Assembly (NCBI GenBank): GCA_016647705.1
Contig: JAENRU010000468.1
Location: forward strand, 1 to 64,000
Direction: 5' to 3'
DNA length: 64,000 bases
DNA from: Eucommia ulmoides
Lineage: Eukaryota; Streptophyta; Magnoliopsida; Garryales; Eucommiaceae
The translations under genes and the position numbers were made by a program. The stretch's first letter is position 1. Each line of letters starts with the position of its first letter. The notes beneath the pieces were generated by a model. It was not told the DNA's origin. It saw nothing but the letters and a program-made list of their open reading frames with translations, and did no database searches. This document shows, one piece after another, positions 58,242-64,000 of the stretch.

Positions 58242-61201
58242 TGGGATGGTGTTGAATGCGTAGAATTGATATTGTGACTAAGTAGTTGAATATTAATCCA
58301 GACAATTCTTTTATTTTAATTTATTTTTTTATTTATTTTGTTCATTTGTGTCGTCAGTTGTGATCAAACAGTGCATGTAACATAGAAGAAGTTGAAATTC
58401 TTGACTCTTAATCCCGAGATCGAGTATAAGTTGAAAAGGATAAGAAAAGATGGAAGAATCCAACTTCAATACCATTAATCGTGAACCAACGGGGTATTTT
58501 TTTTTCCCAAAATTCCTTATCTATGAGGGATTCTGGTGAAAAATGCTCAACCAAGTCCAGCTAGGGACGTTAAATCAAACAAGTTACATTTTTTGATCCA
58601 AAATCGAGGGTATCAATTTTTACCCACTTTTTGCTATTTTTTTTCTTTGGAGGCCGGAATGGTCTCGGAGCATGTTTGGAGGTAAATTAAGGAGTTAGGA
58701 TACTCAGAGATGTGTTTCGCACTTAAAATCATTGAACAAACGAAGTGGAAACGCATGGTGTGGAGTCGTTGTGTGAAAAGTTGAAGAAAAAAATGACAAT
58801 CCAACAACAAGCTCATTGCCTAGGCGATGGACGCACCGCCGAGGCGCTGAAAATGCAGGATGTCAAGTTTTTAGCATTGTTGCGTCACCGCCGAGGTGGT
58901 GAAACAATAGAGAGTTGAGTTTTTGGAAAGGCGCTTCACCACCGAGGCACTGATACCACAGAATGTTTTGGTTTTAAAAAGGCGCTCATACCACCGAGCC
59001 GGTGATTTCCACCACCTCGGCGGTAAGGCCTCTGTTTGATTAAAACCAGACCGCTATACAAAAATGCCACAACCACCTCTAAAACTCCAAAATCTCTCCA
59101 TTTTCATCCTTCCAAACCGTTTCCAACCCCCAAATTCATCCTTCCATTTATAAAATTTGTGATTTCCACCCTAAATCATCTACCAAAAATCAATTTTCAA
59201 CCCCATTTTCGCAATTTTCTTCATCACTACGGGATTTTGGTTTGATTTTTGGTGATAAACTAAGTTTCTATGGATTGTTAAATTGTGTAAAACAAAATTG
59301 CATGCTACATTGTTCATATTTTGTTGAAACGTTGTGATTAGTGTAAGTACGAGACAGCAAGATCAAATCAACCGGCTCATGTGACAGCGCTTCGGCATTG
59401 ACATGAGTGCTTATCCACCTATGCCGCATGTTCCGCCGTACCTTTTGCAACCTCCACAATTTCCATTCCGACGTGATAAGTGGTGGCGATGATTTTCCTC
59501 CCATCGAACGAAAAGAGGTGAGACTTTTACGTCTTAGCCCCTAGGTATGTGTTGGCACCCAATTTTACTTGTCATTGCTATAAACTGTTATTGGGTTCGC
59601 TGCTTAGTCAGTAAGGGCACTGCCTGTTTTTAAGTTTGGGGAGAATGTACATCACGTTTTGTGTTGTTAAAGAAATATGTGAAGGATAGAAATATTTTTT
59701 GTATATAAAACTTTAATTTTTAGTTAAGTTGTAGTTTAATTTTCAAGTTTTTGCATGTTAAATGCTTAGTTTATCTTATGTATGTTAGTATTTAGATTTA
59801 ATATAGTATTGTGTATGTATGAAGTCGTATATGCTAGATGACTTGTTGAATTCGTCTAGGGCCGTTTCCCGATGATGAAAATTATCTCTTAATTGTATAT
59901 CGAGGTTGGGGATAATACTAGTCATGTAAGTTTTGTGTGCTTAGCATGTCGATTAGGTAAAAATTATTATGATCCTTAAATCGTACGATCGCGTGGACTC
60001 AGTGTATAATTATTTGAATGAATTGACGCTGATTATTCAATAATAAGTTCATGACAGAAAAGAGGAATCTAGAACTTGATTTGGGGTAGACTTGAGGCGA
60101 AATTATAGGTAAGGTAATTCCGGAGACGTGATTTAGGCCTTCACTTTTTTTGCTTGAACCTTTGAAGCTAACCTGAAAATTTTATTCCCTCGTTCCCCTG
60201 TCGAAGCTGATAATCATTTCAATTTTGAACACGTTTCAATACTCAATCCAATTAAATTTTTCCAAACCGTTGTCGCTAATCCTAAGTTTCAAAATGAGTG
60301 AAATCAAGTTAGCATTAGTTTATGCTGCTTGAAGTGTGCAGGCGGGGTTTCTGATGAATTTTTATTGATTTGGTATTAGTGTATTCACTTGTCATTCTCT
60401 TAAATTCCTTTTTGCACACTCCTAAAAAATTTTAGAAATTCGAATAAGTTTGGGGGTGTGTTATGTAATCCTTTTTGCATACTCCTAAATTTGTCGAAAT
60501 TCGAATAAGTTTGGGGGTGTGTTATGTGTCTAAAAATAAAAAAATAAAAAAATATGTGAATATAGTTTTTATTTTCATTACTTTTGACAAGTGAATACAG
60601 CGTTCTTAAATTCTTGTTCAGGGTTGTATTTTCAAAATTTGGGGTTACGAGAGAGTGATATAGCGACAAGCGTTTGTACCTCGGGTATCGATCAATAATA
60701 ACGATTTGCTATTTTCTATTCTTGTGATACCCTTGGTTGTTCTCTAAAGCCAAACCAAACCCTATTGATCTCTATGAATGTCCGAACCTACATTAGTGGA
60801 TAGTCGAGCCCAGTTAAGCGTATGGTTTTTCTGAATCCTTTAAGGTTTAAGTTATGAGCTTGTCTACGGAATGATCCAATCTGAAGTTTGGTTAATTGTA
60901 CATTTGAGCTCTATCACACACACATTTAAATGGATTTAGAATGATTTTTATTGATATTGATTGTTAAAATTCTAGAACACCACTTGGTGTGTATTATTTC
61001 CCGAACTTGATCAGATTGAAGGTTGTTGAGGGAGGACCAACTTGGTTTCTTCGATTGAATTAGGAACTCGCATGCATATTCTTCTTCTTTGTTAAAGTTT
61101 TTCATTTTTAGATTAGTTGTAAGTTAATTAGGGTAGTTAGTTTAATTTAGTGTTAGGGTGTTTTTCTCGAGGACTAGCAAAATTCCAAGTTTGGGGGTAT
61201 T
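58242..61201 (+). other. Internal region of the Athila-primed element, no coding capacity seen
   Basis: Further degenerate CACCGCC/GGCGGTG palindromes lie at about 58812-59030. Two direct copies of 'gaaattcgaataagtttggggg' words with flanks (about 60413-60530, unit ~65 bp) repeat a polypurine-tract-like sequence. No gag or pol motif was found in any frame. The 3' end 'aagtttgggggtat' is the polypurine tract. Confidence 0.75.
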
Positions 61202-62628
61202 TGATAGGTGTAAAATACCTATCTACTTCTAAACCGGATTTGGTAGTTTTCGAATGTTTTAGTTATATTTAATTGCATGTTAGTTTGTTTTTAGGTAAAT
61301 CAGGTGTAGGGACGCAAACAAGCGAAAAACAAGCGAAAATAGTGGGAAAACGATGAAGAAATTATGAAGAAACAAAGTTTCAGGAACACAAGAGTCACCG
61401 CTGCGGCGAAAAATCCACCACCGGGGCGGTGAGAGTGCAGAGAGAGCTGAAATTGAACATGTCTCACCGCCTAGGTGGTGAATTGATAGAAAGATCCTGA
61501 AGTTCATCGTCTCCTCCACCACCGCAGCGAAGGACAAACCGACTTACCCATTGCTGCAGTGGTAAATCCCACCGCCGCGAGGGTCACTCTACAAACAGAA
61601 AGAAGATATTTTCAGATATTTTGAAGTCTTGCACCTATAAATACTGATTTTCCCACTTCCATTAAAGCCTCTTGGAGGGCTGGACACTATTGGAGGCCCC
61701 TAACCTTAGGAGGTGATCCTTGGCCATTCTTGAAGAATAGATTCATCATCCGGAGAAAATAAAACATTGGCAGATCGATCTTTGGCGACAGTGAATCACT
61801 CCACTTTAAGATTTAATTTTTTCTCTCTTTATTTATCTCTTTGTAATTTAATGTTTTATTGTAAATGATGATGAATATCTCTTGGTTTAATGTTTCAATG
61901 ACCAAGATCATGATATATTAGATAAATATTGGCTAGGGATAGATGTAGTTATGTAAATATTAGTTTGATAAAATATATGTTTCTTTAACGATTGTTTGTT
62001 TTTAATTTCGATTGTGTTTATCATTTTATGACAACTTTAATATGTTTGTTAAGGTATTAGGGTTGGATTTGAGAATACGGGGTTTGACACTCAGAAGAGG
62101 TAACCCCGGATTCGGACAAGGGTAAACACATCGTTACGATCTAACGACCTGGGAGGGCGTTAGTAAGTGTGCAATCGATGACGTTGGGGAAAGACTCACA
62201 TGACCTAGCGTCATTAAGACGTTGAGGGGGACCTCTTCATTGATGCAAAGTCACATATTCACTCGTCTTACACTCGAGAGAAGTGGCGAGTGAGTTTACG
62301 AACCGAGATTGTCGGATACCTAAACTCCGTTATTGTTAGCTAAATGAAATCAAACATGTATTAAGTGAAAGAAATCAATCCCTAGGTAATCAACTTAGTT
62401 AGGATTAACCCACTAATTGTAGTTTAGCTTAGATTTAATTAGTTTAATTTTAAATAATTCTTAAACCGTCTGGATAATATGAGACTATGCAAATTGCGGT
62501 ATTCAACTTATTCAACCCGTCCCTGTGGGAACGATATCCGATCTTAAAAGATCCGCTATATTAAAACTGGACCTCGTGCACTTGCGAGTAATCAATACGC
62601 GAGCACGTAACAAACGCTACGACGTACA
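61202..62628 (+). repeat. 3' LTR of the Athila-primed element
   Basis: Begins TGATAGGTGTAAAATACC after the polypurine tract and ends GACGTACA before TATGC. It is very similar to the 5' copy with scattered substitutions and small indels (18 bp shorter). TATA box at about 61634-61643. Confidence 0.92.
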
Positions 62629-62776
62629 TATGCTCTAATAGCCTGGGAAGTCCATCAATAATTTTCTGTCTCATATGAATGTTGTGTGGTAATAGTTGTC
62701 TCTCTCTAAGACAGCCTGAAAATATCCCAATGATATTGTTCTCTACATAGGCTACTAAAATAAAATACATCTTATT
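62629..62776 (-). pseudogene. Unrecognised ORF, 5' part
   Basis: The minus-strand open frame 'MYFILVAYVENNIIGIFSGC' through 'QKIIDGLPRLLEH' reaches the insertion point at 62629-62633. It begins close to the end of a minus-strand copia-like LTR, and there is a possible splice acceptor (ttag/gtag, about 62795), so the true start is unknown; the first Met (62785) lies in the LTR end and is not convincing. It is in frame with 56468-56777 across the insertion. Confidence 0.45.
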
Positions 62777-64000
62777 GTCCCACAAATCTACCTAAGAGAT
62801 AGTGAATTAGGTAGTTATAAAAATTTAAACAATGAAATCTTTAAACAAACATGTTATCAATTTTCTTAATTGATCATTATATTGTAATACAAGGGAAACT
62901 TATTTAACTAAGTACGCAACCAATAAACAGAAAAATAGAAAAGTATCACACAACGATTTATTCTAGCTCGGCAAGCTACTCTTACTAACGTCAAGTCCCT
63001 CGAGCTCCACAGGGCTTTCACAATCCACTAATCCCTTGATTCCTTTCCTAGGTAGGAACCAAATTCCTATAATATTTTTCACAAGTTCATTTCTAATCAA
63101 ATTCTTTTCGTAAATGCAAAATCAAACCTTTATACTTTTACACTTTTTCCTTTTCACAGGATCAAGAAAAACTTATATTTTTACCAGGTTAAAGACTAAC
63201 TTAATTCTATTACAAGAATAATCAAAACCTAATCCTTTTAAATAGGCTAAAGATCAAACCTAATCCTTTTCACAATCTAAAAATGAAACATATCTACCCT
63301 AATTAGACATCGTCCCAAATAGGTTTAATTCATTTATACTCTCAAATACAAAAAAATCACTAGTTTCTTCCACAGGAGTTTCTACCACCTAAAACCAATT
63401 ATGCTCATGTCCCAAATACTATGTGATAGAACGACGTAAGAAAATAACTCTAATTTAACTCAATTTAAAGCACAGATAATATGTAATCAGATTTTGCAGG
63501 CAAAACTTATTTTTTAAGATATGCAAATAATTCAAACTAGAAAACAATATTTCTAACAAAACTATTCCGAGTTATCAATTAGATAATATAAGAAAAATAC
63601 TTAAATTAACTTGGAAATATGTCATCGGGATTTTTGAAAACAAATAAGATAACCCAGTGAAGAATAAAACTGGTGATAAAACCTTTTGCGTGCTTCGATC
63701 AAGAACTCTTTCAGAATCATTCTCTTCAAAATATTTCAGCAAAAATCACACTCTCTTTAAAGGAAATGCTGATTGTTCTTGATTATCTTTAATAAAATTC
63801 GTAGGTCTCATTATATAGCGGCTAGTTTCCAAAAGATAAGACCAAAAATGACACTCTAGGACCCCATATATAATATACTATCAAAATAGATATATTTCAT
63901 TTAAAAATACCCTTAGAAAAGCTTAATTTGGTCCCCAAAACTTTTTTGACTCAAAATCTTAAATATAGGAAGTAGTTTTACTAATTTAATTCATAGAATT
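62777..64000 (-). mobile_element. SIRE-like copia LTR, minus strand, running off the window
   Basis: Read on the minus strand, this matches the copia LTR at 44885-45515/55496-56136: 'gaattaagttagtctttaacctggtaaaa', 'tttggttcctacctaggaaaggaatc', 'gtggagctcgagggacttg' and the 'gtttaaatttttataactacctaattcac' end, with a family-specific terminus '...gatttgtgggaca' at about 62777. A TATA box CTATATAA is at 63818-63811. It is a different subfamily (about 70-80% by eye). No PBS follows directly; the adjoining 62629-62776 frame is open. The remaining part lies outside the window. Confidence 0.7.

Larger units (their letters stand above)
56778..62628 (+). mobile_element. Non-autonomous LTR retrotransposon with Athila-type primer site
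   Basis: 5851 bp, flanked by TATGC (56773-56777 and 62629-62633). LTRs 56778-58222 (1445 bp) and 61202-62628 (1427 bp) run TGATA(C/G)GTG...GACGTACA. The PBS TGGCGCCGTTGCC (58229-58241) is that of Athila/Tat gypsy elements. The polypurine tract 'aagtttgggggtat' precedes the 3' LTR. The 2979-bp internal region has only short, unrelated frames (60-89 codons), so gag and pol must be supplied in trans if the element is mobile. Related LTRs occur at 28410-29648 (+, truncated) and 42692-44226 (-, solo), so the family is common in this region. Confidence 0.92.

Noticed and set aside
1-64000. rRNA, tRNA, organellar insertions, or a complete host gene
   Set aside because: None was recognised by motif or structure; tRNA-like strings are only primer-binding sites.

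Overview
This window looks like repeat-rich heterochromatin from a flowering plant, probably a eudicot. Only plant-type LTR retrotransposon families are present (CRM-like and Tat/Athila-like Ty3/gypsy, SIRE-like copia), the sequence is AT-rich, and no intact single-copy gene, rRNA gene or tRNA gene could be recognised. The species cannot be named from the sequence. Everything supportable is either satellite DNA or retrotransposon sequence in various states of decay.

Layout. Positions 1-14145 are one head-to-tail satellite array. Its monomer is about 301 bp and is built from three related subunits of about 92, 105 and 104 bp. Seven monomers form a 2109-bp higher-order repeat present in about three almost identical copies (about 7119-13446); older 5- and 6-monomer registers lie to the left. 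A fragment of a CRM-like gypsy element (14157-18077, + strand) lies inside the satellite. From 18074 to 28409 the same satellite continues in the same orientation but is much more diverged and has no recent higher-order repeat. This array ends directly on a truncated Athila-like LTR (28410-29648).

From 29.7 kb onward the window is a stack of nested retrotransposons. The lowest layer is a decayed Tat-lineage gypsy element: pol remnant 29.7-31.2 kb, spacer repeats, possible antisense ORF remains at 41.8-44.9 kb, and perhaps an LTR at 56.14-56.47 kb. Into it are inserted a full-length but dead CRM-like element (31598-38480, - strand, 810-bp LTRs, TSD GAAAG), a probable solo LTR (40358-41777), a solo LTR with TSD CGATG (42692-44226), and a copia derivative (44885-56136). 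The copia derivative is itself split by a non-autonomous LTR element (48670-53025, TSD AGAAC). At the right end an Athila-primed non-coding LTR element (56778-62628, TSD TATGC) splits an unrecognised minus-strand reading frame, and the window closes in a minus-strand copia-like LTR.

Biological reading (inference): a homogenised satellite with higher-order repeats, a centromere-type (CRM-like) retrotransposon embedded in it, and a diverged flank grading into nested elements is the architecture expected at the edge of a centromere. All coding regions found are gag-pol or element-associated ORFs broken by stops and frameshifts, many of them explainable as C-to-T or G-to-A changes of methylated DNA. 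No cellular pathway is encoded here.
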